A DNA stretch of 64,000 bases from positions 155,755,501-155,819,500 of the forward strand of contig JAZBRS010000026.1 in assembly GCA_037176725.1 (NCBI GenBank). Direction: 5' to 3'. This document shows, in pieces, positions 11,667-24,628 of the stretch (position 1 is its first letter; each line of letters begins with the position of its first letter). The translations under genes were made by a program, and so were the position numbers. The notes under the pieces were generated by a model. It saw only the letters and a list, made by a program, of their open reading frames with translations. It was not told the origin of the DNA and did not search any database. Origin of the DNA: Posidonia oceanica. Lineage: Eukaryota > Streptophyta > Magnoliopsida > Alismatales > Posidoniaceae.

Positions 11667-14390
11667 TATAGTAACCTATCAAATCGGCACGTCCATGCAC
11701 GCTGCTAGAGCTCGCGTGCACCGACCGATGAGAGGCCACTGATAGCGGGGGATCCGAGGAGGGACATTCGACTCAAAAAACACTAGAAAAGTAGGGACGA
11801 ACACAAAAGGAAAACAAAAGAAAAGACAAGGAGTCGCCACCTAATCTATTAAAACGGAAAGACTAGGAAAACCATATAGGAAACGTGCAAAGAAAACTTA
11901 TGCATTTAAAAGTATGCCAATCCGATCCGAATGTTTATGACACAAAGTCAATGCGGTCCAGAGAAAGGGTAAGGACTCCTGTTACATGCGGGGAAGGTGT
12001 TAGGCACCCCTGACACGCCCGAGGAATCGGTCTTTCTAGACTGATTCGCTATTGTGTGGCAAATGTTGGCGAATAAATGCCGATTTATGTTCGCCCTAAG
12101 GCAGTATGCAATATGCAATTATAAACCATGCAAAGCTTAGAAAACTTTGTTTAAAAGCGCTTAACTAAAGTTAAAACATCGTAGAGAGGCGATAAACAAG
12201 AGAGGAAAGCGAAACTGAAACCAAAGGAGTCGAGTAAAACAGACAAGAGGCGACAACAGGGGTGGCTCTATCCACTACCTAGATCACTGCATGGGTCGCT
12301 GGCCTGAACGGCGGCAGTGCATGTCGCCAGTAGCACAGGCGACAGAGGCACATACCCTGCTTCCAAACAGCGACAATCATTGCCATAAAAAGGCTAGAAA
12401 AACTATACAAAATCGAAAACTAAAACATGGGAACCAGAGATAGCATATCTAACATTAGAACTAGTATTGAAACAAGTCGATAAAATAAGGCGTGAAGGTT
12501 GCGAGCTAGTGGCTCTGTCCACTGCCTGGACTGCAGCATGGGTCACCACCAAGAGTAGCAACTAACCAAGTCGCCACTGTGAGTGGCGCTGGAGCAAGTC
12601 ACCGTTCCCGCAGGCGACATAGCCATGCACAGTACTTCTGAGCAGCAACTTTCATTTCCAAAAACAAGCTAACTAGGTGATGAAAAATATGAAACTAAAC
12701 ATGCAGAATCAAAGATGGCATATTCAAGAGTAAAAGCAAACAAACATTTTGTAAAATGGAAACCTAGGTCGTGAGATACAGCAGCTCAAAGTCTGGCCGG
12801 AGGACTGCCAAGAGTTGCAGGTGAGTCGCCGGTGAGACAGGCGACATACCTGCAACTCGGGTGGTCCAAACTGCAGACTTTGTGACCAAACCTTGAACCC
12901 ATGGCTATGCAAAACGAATATCTAAACATATGAACATAAAGAGAAAACAACCACGATCACAACCATATAAAAAACAAGGCAAACAAGGGCCTGGGTTGGT
13001 CGGAGCGCCGGCCCAAAGTCCGACCGATGGCAGCCGGTGTTGCAGGTTAGTCGCCGCTCTCGCGGGCGGCTACTCTGGCAGTCCGTTGGTCGGACTTCAA
13101 TGCTGGAATTCGCCCTCTAGGCGACGCCTAAAATGTCAGAGAGGATCGGGGAAGCACGACGGTGTTCCCACGAATCCAACCACACCTTTGGTGTGGAAAA
13201 CGGTGGCTTGAGGAGCTCCACCCACCTCCTCCGCTTTGCGCCGCCGGAGCTTGCCTAGTTCCGGCCACATGCGTGGCCGATGGCTCGAGAAGCTAGCTGG
13301 GGAGCTTCGTGGTGTCAAGGAGGACGCAAGGGGATGCTTGCTAGCTAAGGGAAGAGGCTGGTACCTCTTTCCTGCCTCCACCGGCCTCTCGCTGGCGTTG
13401 CCTTGTGTCGTCGGCTGTTGGGTCGGCCGAGAGCGTAAGAGTGTGGTTGGATTATCCAAACGCGAAGGGAGGAGGTCTGGGAAGGTTCCCGGACTCTCAG
13501 ACATGCAAATGGATGGGAATTGCTACCTCTGTAGCTCGCGCGGAATGGATGACCGGAGTTGGAGGAGATGACCGGAGTTGGGTCGCATGGCAACGGCGAG
13601 GCTTGGGATGGCTTGGAAACTCTCGGGATCACTCGGAATCGCACAAGGAGGAGTCAGGAATGCTCTGGGATCTCTCAATTACGCTCTAGATCTCATGGTG
13701 GAAGAGAAAGGTGTTGGGTTCGTAGAGGATCGCTGGTTTTGTTTGGGTTGCCTCTGCACAAAATGACTGTAGGTGCAATGAGGGTGGAGAGAGCGGGAAA
13801 GGTGCTGGCTTTGTAGGGTGAGTAAGTGAGGATGGCAGGAGAGGATGACAAAGTCGTGGGTGTGCAAAGGTGCAGACGGCCGGCGAAAGCGGTGGAGAGG
13901 GGTCTATGAGTGGCAAGTGGCCGGCGAGGAGAGAATGTGGTGCCAGGGTAGTAACTAGGCTTCGTCGGCTAACGGGTGGAGGGGAGCGGCAGTAGTAAGT
14001 GGGAGTGGACGGGGTGGAAGGAGGTGACGGAGGAGGCGAAGACCGGTAGCGGCCACACGGGAAAATTCAAGCAGTGGCCTAAGTTACAGAAAGTCGCCGC
14101 TCCTAGTGGTGCCAAACCCAGTTGCCGCTTAGAGTGGCAATGGGTCTAGTCACCGCTGAGAGTGGCGACAGAGCATGTAACCCAGTGGATTGGGCCTGTG
14201 CAGTGAAATCTAGGCCCACTTCCTTGTCCTTGAACCACCAATGGGTTTTGGATTTTGTGAGGGCTGTGGTGTTACATTTTGGGTAATTTTGGAATGTTTT
14301 GGGGTTGGTTTAGGTTAAGGCTTAGGTAAGGTTTAGGGTTGGTTGGATTAGGATTAAGGTTAGGAGTTTGAACGTACTCAGGATTAGTTG
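11667..14390 (-). mobile_element. 5' LTR of element A2, truncated on the right
   Basis: It begins one base from the PBS with TATAGTAACC, so the expected TG has become TA. The sequence follows the A3 LTR (31941-34264) through shared landmarks: GAGTCGCCACCTAATCTATTAAAAC, the GGTGTTAGGCACCCC block, and the TTAGGGTTGG-rich end. The final GGGGTGTCAACA is missing; similarity stops near 14390, where D2 sequence starts. Words of the AGTCGCC...GGCGAC type cluster at about 12312-12345, 12575-12625, 12822-12850, 13040-13070 and 14090-14170. Confidence 0.75.
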
Positions 14391-14394
14391 GGTC

Positions 14395-15130
14395 CCTCGT
14401 GTTTCAAGCACATACAATCCACAAGCAAACCACAGAAGGGGGAGAGAGAATGCAAAATCAAAACTTGAGGTTCTAACTTACTTTCACAAGAGCCAAAGGA
14501 AAGAAAAGTGTCCCTTGTGAAAGAAAATGACAACACAAACACCTCTCTTAAGCCTTTTTGCAACAGAGGTGCTTAGGACCTAAGTGGTTATTTGCGTAAC
14601 TCAAGAGAAGATACAACAAATTAGTTCCCAAATAGAGCCATGCAAGTCATAGAGAAAACTCGATTTTTTTTTTTTTTTGAAAAGCACCAAAAAAAAAAGA
14701 GGTTCCGGTCCCAACGGCAAAGCCGATCACCTCACACCTTAGTCTTTGGACTAGTTATAAAAAAGAAAACAAAGGAAAAAAGGTTGAAAACAGAAGAGCT
14801 TCTGTTCAGAGTCGTTGAACGCTGGATCTAGAGGGTTCAATGTTAAATGCACAGTTTCACGTGTTCAACACACTGACAAAGGTTTTTTAGAAAAAAACTG
14901 TCTTTTTTATTCAATCACCTCTACTCTCGAGAATCAAAAGTAAATGAGGGGTGATTGCAGGTATTTTTAAGCATAAGAAAACTCTCAAACAACTCAAGAA
15001 CCATGGAGCCTCAAAACACTATAAGGAATTTCACCATGACTCGTAAAAATCCGCAAAATAAAGTAAAATTGCAAAGAAAAGAAAGAAGAAGAAGGGGATG
15101 CTCACCTTAGCACAGGGGCACTTTTAGCAG
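14395..15130 (-). mobile_element. Leader fragment of a second Gypsy-like family (D2)
   Basis: Internal sequence next to the D2 PBS, with A/T homopolymer runs (14667-14697). It also has a GTTGAACGCTGG word near 14811 that recurs in the adjacent LTR. No coding frame. The left edge near 14395 abuts the truncated A2 LTR and I see no clean terminal signal, so a deletion junction is likely. Confidence 0.55.
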
Positions 15131-15147
15131 TCCCACCGTGATCGCCA
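15131..15147 (-). other. Primer-binding site of element D2
   Basis: The minus strand reads TGGCGATCACGGTGGGA, identical to the site at 42153-42169 of element D. This shows D2 and D are primed alike. I cannot assign the primer tRNA from memory. Confidence 0.75.
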
Positions 15148-15150
15148 TTC

Positions 15151-16508
15151 TGTGGATACGGGGTTTTGAGAGGAGGAAAGCTTGTTTGTCTTTGTTTTGC
15201 TTTCTCAACGTCCCCTTTGCTTGTTCGTCGATTCCAACACTCCACGGATGTCGAAACCGGTGTGATCGCCACTCTCGGTTTGCTTGTGCTGGCCATCGAA
15301 ACGCCTTGGGGAGATGTAGTGTGTGGGTTCAGCTACCTTGAGACAATGCCAGTGTTGCCCAAGGGTGCCCATGCAAAGTGAGCTTCTTCTTCTTCTTATT
15401 TTCCTTGCGAAATAATGTTAAAAATGCGGAATAATATAGTGTAGTAAGTGGTTCAAAGTAAATTGAAAAGTGACATGAAGTAAAAAGAAAAATACTTACC
15501 TGAGGGATTTTATCCCCCCAGTTGCAACTATGTACGAATGCCTAGCTACAACAATATAATAAAAAGAAAGGCAATATGCAAGAACATGAAAAGAAAACCC
15601 CCTTTCAATATGATGGGAATGCAAGATGTGGTCAGAGATCGTAGGAGAACTATGCTCCTTTGGAACTCTCTTTTTATTCACTCAAAACTCTCTCTAATTT
15701 TCTCCATAATTTTCCTATCTTTCCATTCAAATTGGTCCCTCCACTCAAATTCGTCTCCCTCTCAACTCTAAATTTTCAGTCCCTTTCAAGGCTGGGGGTA
15801 TCCCTGCTTTTATAGAAGCAAGGGAAGAACAAAATGAGTCAAAGGGGTCAACTCAGCAAAAGTTTCCAAAACAGAAGTGTTGAACGTTGATTTCTCTGCA
15901 TTCAACGTTGAACGCTGGAAACCCAGGGTTCAACAGCCATCCGAGCTCCAACTGCTAAGGATAAAGAATATTCCCCAATAATTACTGATTGGCAATGATT
16001 AAGCCAGTTTTAATTGGTTTGACTGGTCAACAGACTCCAAATAAGGTAAAGAAATGGATTTCTGATCTGGCCAAATAAGGAAAGTTGGTCCAGCAAATTG
16101 CCTTCGTAGAACGCTAGGAACCCAGCGTTCTACGTTGAACGTTGGAAACCCAACGTTCAACGACCACTCAAGGTACAGTTGTGGATTGGAGGGTTAATCA
16201 GCAATTAAAGGTGGATAAATGCTAATTAACTCGTGATTTGGTCGCTCACTTGATCAACAAGCTTCCAGAAGGGGAAATAATTTTACTTTCAACGTAGAAC
16301 GCTTGATATTCAACGTTCAATGTAGAACACTGTTTTTCAAGCGTCTAACGTTGGACGCCCAGAAATGCGCGTTCAACACCCCAACTATGCAATTGGCTCG
16401 AATGAGAATACTCAGATTGAGAGATAGGCCTCGAGAGGCGAACTAAGCATGATATGGTGCAAAGAGGTTTCATGATGATGAGGGGAGTGCCAAAATAGGA
16501 TATCTACA
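15151..16508 (-). mobile_element. 5' LTR of element D2 (1358 bp)
   Basis: On the plus strand it starts TGTGGATACGGGG and ends AAAATAGGATATCTACA; element D LTRs end with the same CAAAAATAGGATATCTACA. It starts three bases from the PBS. The interior differs strongly from D except near the ends. It contains several near-perfect hairpins made from GTTGAACG/CGTTCAAC words. The right flank (16509) falls inside another LTR (E). Confidence 0.75.
15875..16375. repeat. Hairpin cluster with GTTGAACG / CGTTCAAC words in LTR D2
   Basis: A perfect 12-bp stem (16134-16145 with 16150-16161, loop AAAC) is immediately preceded by a perfect 10-bp stem (16106-16115 with 16124-16133, loop AGGAACCC). Further imperfect copies lie at about 15880-15945 and 16285-16375. 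The palindrome TTCAACGTTGAA is also present near 15900. Confidence 0.85.
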
Positions 16509-18409
16509 ACAAGCAAAATAAAGCAAGGGACAGATGCTTTGTCTACTGTCCAAGTCTCTATGAAAAACGCGAGGCGCTGACGCGAGACCCTCACGCGAGA
16601 TCATCACGCGAGTCTAGTTCATTCCAAACAGTGAACTTCATTGCGAAATTGGGAGTCCAATCCGATCCAAATCGATATGTGGTTGATCGATTGACCAAGA
16701 AGGGACATCCAGGGATGTAAACAAACAAATAGATTCAATTGGGGACCCCTGAATCACCACCCCCACCTCCGTTTGGGTCACTACCGGAGCTCGGAGTGTC
16801 GGCCGGACATGGTGCGGGCTGGCAACCTTCGGGGCGCTCCTCGGCTCACGGAGGGCTATGGGAATGATCCAAGAAGGAACGGGATGGCAAACTAATGCGG
16901 AAAACACAATCGGCCACTCCTTCCCGACCTCCCACATGTTTGCCAGACTGAGGATGCTCGACCGACCACTGCGTTGGCCTCGAGCACACCTCCATCCATT
17001 TGGGGCATTGGAGAGATTCAGGGAAGGATGAGGATGAATGACGATGCAAAATGTAAGCAAGAAACAAGACTGAATCTCCCTCCCCATCTACGTCGACCGT
17101 CGTCGGCGAGTTCGAGTCCGGCAAGCCATGGTGTTGGTTGCGGACATGGAACGTCGCCCCTGGAGCGTCGGTGAGCAAGAGGGAGGATCCAGGAGGTCGG
17201 ACGGATGCAATACAGGAGCGAGGAGGCTACTGATTGCTCCACCCGTCTCGGCCATGTCGCACCGGGCCGTCCAAGGCTACGCCGGCCATTGAAGAGGCTG
17301 AGAGAACACGGGGGCTTGCTGGAGCACACCAAGGAACAAGGAGGAAGAAGAAGAAAGGGAATGCAAAGGGAGAGGACACTCTGGTGCCAGAGTTGGTCAG
17401 GCCACGCGTGCAATGGCCAAAGGCCGCACGCAAGCCATCGACCCACCACAGGAGAAGAACGAATCTAGCAAACAAATAAGTTAATGAAATAGAAATAGGC
17501 AATTCACACTACATACAAGCAACCACTGCTAGAGGGAATCAATCTAGGCTAAGGGACAAAGTGGTTACCTATGAAAGACGCCCGACGGTGTCTTCCTGTC
17601 CAGCGGTTGTTGCTCCTAGAAGGCACTGCTCTGCCGATGATGAAGGCGGCAGAGGCTTGGGGAATGTCGGTCTCACACAACTGGGCTTGGAGGGAGGCTC
17701 AGGTGCTGGAGATGGAAGGCTCTGGGTGGTAGAGGAGGCAAGCTACTCTCGGTGTAGTGCTCTTGGAATTTGGTGGGGACGGTCTGCGACGACGAAGCTA
17801 GAGGTGGCCGGAGACAAGGGGATGCCAAGCTCAGGGATGCAAGAGCAAGGTGTGTCGAGTGGGGATGCCAAGAGGAGTCCTCGTAGGAGAAGGGGAGGTG
17901 TTTTATAGCAACTCAAAGTCATGCAGGCCGTTGATTTGAAATGGTTTTTGAGTTGGTTGATTGGGATTTAAATGTTAGGATTAGATTGGGATTAGGATTT
18001 GGATGAGGGGAACGATGGTCCAGGATCTCAAAGGCACATTCTCAAATCCATGCAAACCAATGGGAAGCAAGGAATCCATGGTCCAAAAGTGAATGGACCA
18101 CTTAATCCTTCCCTTGTCCCAGGACGACGCGAGAGCCCAATGCGAGAGCATCACACGAGTGCCCCACGCGAGAGTCCTAGACAGGGGATGTTGGCTTGGA
18201 TTCTGAGCCTGTTTCTTGAGTTCTTGGGCCATCAGTGGGCTTGGGATTGTGGTGCTATAGTGTTTGAGTGGATTGGAGTGTGTTTGGGGTGTTTGGTTAG
18301 GTATTGGGTGATCTAGTTGAGTTTAGTGAGTGGTGGGGTCTGCCTTGACCGAGCGCGCTCTCCTGGAGAAAACAACCGATAAATGACTACCAGATTGGGG
18401 TGTCTACAG
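16509..18409 (-). mobile_element. 3' LTR of Ogre/Tat-like element E (left part missing)
   Basis: It ends GATTGGGGTGTCTACA on the plus strand, like the other A-type LTRs (GGGGTGTCAACA), and is followed immediately by a polypurine tract. So it is a 3' LTR of a minus-strand element. Its left end is cut at 16508 by the D2 LTR. It carries two blocks of 13-bp CGCGAG repeats (16567-16615 and 18121-18180). The GC-rich middle (16750-17460) has many chance frames and no recognisable protein. Confidence 0.65.
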
Positions 18410-18430
18410 ATGCCCCACCCTGAGCGAGGT
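18410..18430 (-). other. Polypurine tract of element E
   Basis: The minus strand reads CAGGGTGGGGCATC directly against TGTAGACACCCC, the start of the LTR. This purine-rich junction is the expected plus-strand primer site. Confidence 0.65.
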
Positions 18431-19132
18431 CGAGGGAACCAAGGCCACTGCTCAGGGTTGACTAGACACCCCACCTGAAGTCGGTGAGAGGAATATTGCT
18501 GTCGGTGTAAGTCACATATCCAGTGGATGCACCGAAAGTCATGACTCGCTGCCGCAATGCGGATGCTGATGCTGATGCTAGTGCACATGTGCACTGAACT
18601 CCGCTGGGGGTATGCGTGCGGGTTCACGCGACGCTAGTGCATGCTATGCGGGTGATGCTGGCATGCGTTGAGCTCTGTACGGCTCTAAGCGACGATGCTG
18701 ATGCTGATGCAAACTCATGCTGAGCTCTGTACGGCTCTAAGCAATGCTAAAGTGATGTATGTTGATGCTAACTCTGCTAGGGATACATGCAGATGCATGA
18801 TGCCATGTAGTGAAACGTGATGACCTACAACAAATGTTATGACATGTGGTGCAATGCAAAGGATGATGAGCTGACGGGCTCATCATCAGATAGTTAGGGT
18901 TATCGGCCCAAGGAGTTGACGGACTCTTTGCCAGATAGTTTGGGTTATCTACCCGAGAAGAAGAAAAAACGTCGTACATTATGAAGGATGTCGTCCGAGT
19001 AGTTGGGATTATCAGCCCAAAAAGAAAAGACTTGATACCTCAAGGCAGCAAAAATGATAGACATTGTAACAGGAAGCGCTCCTGGCATCAAGAAAATGGC
19101 TAGACATTGTAACAGGTGTCAACTGAACATTT
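18431..19132 (-). mobile_element. 3' spacer of element E with short direct repeats
   Basis: This lies between polypurine tract and satellite. A 22-bp block (18669-18690) is repeated exactly at 18721-18742. GATGCTGATGC words recur at 18563 and 18692. A unit of about 56 bp with TAGTT(A/T)GGGTTATC and GCCCAA words repeats about three times at 18885-19020. Repeat-rich, hypervariable 3' regions are known for Tat/Ogre elements. No gene seen. Confidence 0.6.
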
Positions 19133-20051
19133 AGGGCTGCCAGCCCGAAAGGAAAGGCGGGACTCCGTCCGTCTGGAGCGAAGTCGCGCGAAAGAATAGC
19201 TTGTCCTCGTCCGTCTGGCATAAGGAAACAAGGCAAGAGGAAACAAGGCAGGTGGGACTCCGTCCGTCCAGTACGGAGGCGCGCAAAAGGATAGCTTGTC
19301 CTCGTCCTTTCGGTACAAGGAAACAAGGCAGGTGGGACTCCGTCCATCCGGTACGAAGGCACGCAAAAGGATAGCTTGTCCTCGTCCTTTCAGCACGAGG
19401 AAATAAGGCAAGCAGGACTCTGTCTGCCCAGTACAGAGGCACACAAAAGGATAGCTTGTCCTCGTCCTTTCGACACGAGGAAACAAGGCAGGCAAGACTC
19501 CGTCCGTCTGGTACGGAGGCACGTAAAAGGATAGCTTGTCCTTGTCCTTTCAGCACGAGGAAACAAGGCAGGCGGGATTCCGTCCGTCTGGTACGAAGGC
19601 ATGCAAAAGGATAGCTTGTCCTTGGCTTTTCGGCACGAGGAAACAAGGCAGGTGGGACTCCGTCCGTCCGATATAGAGGCATGCGAAAGGATAGCTTGTC
19701 CTCGTCCTTTCGGCGCGAGGAAACAAGGTAGGCAAGACTCCGTCGGTCCGGTACGGAGGCGCGCAAAAGGATAGCTTGTCCTCGTCCTTTCGGCACAAGG
19801 AAACAAGGCAAGCGGGACTCCGTCCGTCCGGTATGGAGTCGCGCAAAAGGATAGCTTGTCCTCGTCCTTTTAGCATAAGGAAACAAGGCAAGCAGGACTC
19901 CGTCCGTCCGGTATGGAGGCGCGCGAAAGGATGGCTTGTCCTCGTCCTTCCGGCACGAGGAAACAAGTAGGTGGGACTCTGTCCATTCGGTACGGAGGTG
20001 CACAAAAGAATAGCTTGTCCTCGTCCTTTCGGCACGTGGAAACAAGGCAGG
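19133..20051. repeat. 80-bp minisatellite in the 3' spacer of element E
   Basis: About 11 units with a period of 79-80 bp. Each has AAACAAGGCAGGCGGGACTC, then CGTCC, a GGTACGGAGGCGCGCAAAAG word and GATAGCTTGTCCTCGTCC. The array continues beyond the inserted solo LTR at 24629-24750 for about 1.5 more units. A continuous minus-strand frame of 454 codons (19131-20495) spans it, but all three minus frames are nearly stop-free and the frame runs into the LTR, so I do not call a gene. Confidence 0.9.
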
Positions 20052-23000
20052 TGTAGCGATCCTAGAGTTTGGATCATCCATGCACGATGCCAGAGCTCGC
20101 GTGCACCGATCCGAATCAAATTCACTATTAGCGGGTGTATCCAAGAAGGGAAACTTGACTCGAAAACATCGAAAAAAGGGGAAAAAGGAAAAGATAAGAC
20201 AAATCAGAGTCGCCACCATGTCTATTAAGTCGGGAGACAAGGAAAACCGGGGAAATGCATGAAAAACATGCAAAACCACACAAAAAGATGCAATGCAATG
20301 CAATGCTATGCAAAGAAGATGACTCGTGCTAAGGACGAGGGCAAAACGGTCATTGTGGGCCAAAGAAAGGGTAAGGACTCCTGTTACGCGCGGGGAAGGT
20401 GTTAGGCACCCCCGACACGTATGAGGAATCAGCCTTTCTAGGCTGACGCTCGCATGTACAGGATATCGGCAATGCTTGCCTAACTGCACGTCCAAGGGAC
20501 AAGGAATGCCAATGCCATGCTATGCCATGCTTGCTAAAATGCATGCTTGAATGCTTAGATGCCATGCATGCTGTGATTACTTGCCTAATTGTGTTCTAAG
20601 TGATGTGATGCACAAGGAAAGTAAACATACAACTTATGTGCTCAACAGCGTTGTCAGTGTTCCGAACCGGGCGAACCCTAGTTCGTGAGAACTCCAGACA
20701 GTAAGCATCACTGCCCTAATGCAAATGCAGGCGATAAAACAAAACGCCGGTAAAACCACGTAATGCAAGTGTACATGCAAAGGGGAAAAGGGCAAAGGCA
20801 GAAAAGCCAAGTAAAACCACGCAATGCAAGTGTGAAACAAGCAAAGGGGAAAGAAAACAAGGGCGTGAAAGCCTAATCTACATGCTTGCGAAAATAGGGT
20901 GCGAAAACAATGCATGCAGTGCAAGTGGCAGGTAATAAGTGACATGCAGTGATTCATATAGACTTATCTTGAGGATCTGAGGCCTGATATGAAATAACTT
21001 TGGTTAGAATGGAAGAACATTCAACCAAGAAGACCTGGATAGTTAGATCGTGAAAATCCAACGGTCCGATCAAAAGTTATTCAGATTTCAAGTCAGAAGG
21101 CTCAAGGGCCAAAAAAAGGGATCTAATAGGGACCTATGTGCAAATTATCCCTAAGTGTGTGCAAAACAGGGTGTATGCATGCAAAAGATGTTGAGAATGC
21201 TTAAATGGATGCAAGAATGCAATGCGCTATGATATGGGAGTGCAAATGCATGCAGAAAATGCAATGCAGGCACTTAAGTGTAATTTAGGGAAAGTACAGG
21301 GTCCTACATGCAAAATGCTCCTACGTGGGGGCAAAATAGGTCTAATGCATGCAAGAATGTTAATGCAATAGTGCATGACTGAATGCGATGCTAACTGGGA
21401 GGTATGCATGCAAAAAGGCAAGAAAAGGACCTAAATGCAATTTTAAAAACTTACAGGGCCTAAATGCAATGCAAAGAAAGCATGCAAACATGCAAAAGTT
21501 GAAAACAGGGACTGTCATGCAATTTTTGAAAACAGTTGGGACCTTAAAACAATGCAATGTGGTTTAAAATACAATTTAAGTAATGCATGCATGTGTAAAG
21601 GACTTAAATACAATGAACACAAGTTGTAGGACTTTATTGCAATGTAATAAAGTTTATTATCACATTTAAATCACAGTTATAAGAAAACTGGACCTAAATG
21701 CAATAATGGGAAACCACAAAACTTTATTACAATGTAATAAGGTTTAAAATTGCATATTAAATCACAGTTATAAGAAAACTAGACCTAAATGCAATAATTG
21801 AAACTTGTTGGACTTTATTGCAATGTAATAAGGTTTAAAATCCACATTTAAACCAAATCTGGAACCATATTGGACCTAAATGCAAATATTAAAACCCTAT
21901 GGGCTTTATTACAATGTAATAAGGTTTAAAATCACATTTAAATCACATTTGATATGAAAACTGGACCTAAATGCAATTAAAATATATTTTTGGGTTTTTT
22001 AATAATGCAATATAGTTTAAATGCATATTTAAATGAAATGGATGAACTGACTAAGGACTGGAATGCAATTTAACTATGTTTTTGGATTTTTTAGCAATGC
22101 AATATAGTTTAAATGCAAATTAAATGACATTTCAATTGTTGCAAGTACTGAAAAGTAAATCCGGAAACATGAAGTACTTTATTTCAATGCAATATGATTT
22201 TAAATGTCATTTAAATGAAATGCAAACCAACTGGTGGACTGGAATGCAAATATTTAAACATGCAAAAGTTTATTTCAATGCAATATGGTTTTAAAACAGA
22301 ATTAAATGAAATGCAAACCAACTGATGGACTAGAATGCAAATATTTAAACACGCAGCATTTTCCTTCAAAGCAATATGATTTAAAATCAGACATTAAATG
22401 ATTTTTTCAAACCAGACATTGGACTCAAATGCAAATAATAAAACATCCTGTGATTTAATGCAATGCAATATGATTTAAATGCAACATTAAATGATTTATT
22501 AACTGATGAGGGATTGAAATGCAAATTAAATAAGTCCAAGGGCTAAAATGCAATGCATATATTAAAACTAACATTCAGATGCATTATATGAATGTGTGAA
22601 GGATCTGCATGCAAATAAAATGAAACAAAGGGCCAGACTGCAATGCAATAAGATTTAAAAGAAGATTTAAATGAAATTCAAACCACAGCTGCACCCAAAC
22701 ACAAATAAAATAAGCTAAGGCAAAATAAATTAAAGCATCAACCAACTGAAAAATAAAAACTTTATCCAGCTACAATGCTACAGTGTCTCTCGACATTGCA
22801 GCACCATAGCCAGAGAATAAGGTGAATCCGACGGTGCTCTGGCACGGGGGAGGCCGGCTGGAGGCGTCCGGAGGCTAGAGCTAGGTCGTCCGGTGACTCC
22901 AGTGGCTTCGGCGGCGCAGATGGTGGCCGGAGCTGGCCTGACGACTTGGATAAACTGTTGCAGAGAAGACCAGAGTTGGGGAGGCTTTTGGAGGCCACGG

Positions 23001-24628
23001 CGGCACTCAAGCTGAGCTGGGGAAGCATCCCGGAGGTCCGGCAAGCACAGCAGAGGCAATCCGGAGGCTGGAGGGAGGTCGGCGAGCTCTGACGACCTCA
23101 AGAGCTTGCGCAGAGGAGACGGTAGACAGGAGGAGGCCTGGAGTGCTCGACGAGGTCCGGAGAGGAGCGGAGCAGACTCCTGGAATCTCGGCAGAGGTCT
23201 GGGCGAAATTTGGAATGATTCAGTGCACTAGAACATACAGAGGCAAGCGGCGGAGCTGAGGAACGCACGGGCGGAGGAAAGCCTGGAACGACGCGTAGAG
23301 AGGCGAAGGAGCTAGCTGGTGTCCTGGCGAAGCTTGGAGCAACGGAGAAGCTTCAGAGCGGCGGAACGATGCTGGTGGAGCTGCGGGGGCTCGTCGGGGA
23401 AGACGACCCCTCGACGGAGCCGAAAACCTACTCTAGGCTTCTAACCTAGGAACTAACTACCTAGGAAGCATAAATGAGACGCACTGAGTTAGGATTTGAA
23501 ACCAGTTACCTTCGAAACGTGCGGTGCGTGCTGGCGACGTCGGTCTGCCTCCGACAGTTGCAGGCGGTTGGTGGCGGAGCTGCGGAGGCACTGGAAGCTG
23601 CGCGGCGATCGGAGCGCGACCATGGCGTTGCGGCGAAGCTTCTGGAATGCTCAGGCACGAGTTGCGTAGCTCAGGCAAAGATCTGGCGATTTGGGTGGTT
23701 TCTAGTAATTTTGGGCTCAAGGCAACTTGGTGGAGCTCTGGCTCTCTCACGGTGGTGGTTTGGGTTCGTGGAGGTGTGGCGAAGGCAATGGAGGGGTCGG
23801 TTGTGGGTTCTGGATGGTGGTTCGGGTGGTTGATGAAGAAGGTGGCACTATTGAAGGGAGGAGGAAATTATGGGTTCTCTGGTTGCTCTGGGATGCTCTC
23901 TCAATTGCACAGGGTGTGGTGATTGAAGGAAGAAGACAAAGCAATGGTTTTGTTCCCCTGGGTGCACTCGATCGAGGCTGTCGGGAGGCATGGGTTCTCT
24001 GGGAAGTGGCAGGAGTTCTGAGCAATTGGCAGGGCTGGCAGTGACTAGGAGGCCGGTAGAGTGGGTGAGCTTGTGAGACAGCCACTGCCGGACAATGGCG
24101 TGCGACAGAGGATAGAGTGTGCGGCCATGAGGTGGGTCTGTGAGGGTGTGTGTCTACAGAGGAAGCGTGTTGGGGATTTTTGAAGGAGGGAAAGGAGGAG
24201 GAAGAGGAGAAGGTGTTGGTCGTGGGCTGAGGGCTGAGAAGGAGGTTGGGCCGGGCCTGGAAGAAAAATAAAAAAGAAGAGGGTGGAAGGCAGGTGGGCT
24301 TGGGCCTGGATGGAGGGAAAAGAAGGAAAAGTAAAAGGAAAAAAGAGGAAGGAGGGAAAGGAGGAGTTGGAGTGGGTTCCTAGGGTTTTGCATTGTTTTT
24401 CCTAGGGTTTTGAATGTGTAATTTTCTAGGTTTTGATGAAGTGTTTTCCCTAGGGTTTCTGTGATTGGATTTTGGTCAAGAAAAGGGGGGGCTGTTTTGG
24501 GTTTGGTTTTAGGGTTCTTAAGTTTTTAATTTTTCTGGTTTTTTGGGTGAGGGTTTTCTAAGGTTTGTTTTGAAGCCACCAGAGAGAAATCCATTAAGCA
24601 CAAAAATCGAAAAAAGGGGGTGTCAATA
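20052..24628 (-). mobile_element. Solo LTR of the A1 family (4577 bp) inserted in the 80-bp satellite
   Basis: On the plus strand it starts TGTAGCGATCC and ends GGGGTGTCAATA (final CA changed to TA). It is flanked by the exact TSD GCAGG at 20047-20051 and 24629-24633. Removing it restores a continuous satellite unit. Blocks match the A1 LTR in order: CTATTAAGTCG, GTTAGGCACCCC, the AT-rich minisatellite (21170-22740), the GC-rich block and the TAGGGTTTT block. There is no PBS or internal sequence, as expected after LTR-LTR recombination. Confidence 0.93.

Noticed and set aside
16634..17910. Several GC-rich frames of 60-149 codons
   Set aside because: Inside LTR E, overlapping on both strands, no recognisable motif.
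19133..20051. CRISPR-like array
   Set aside because: The whole 80-bp unit is repeated with no unique spacers, and the DNA is eukaryotic transposon sequence.
19131..20495. 454-codon minus-strand frame
   Set aside because: It is an 80-bp repeat open in all three minus frames and runs on into a solo LTR; no domain.
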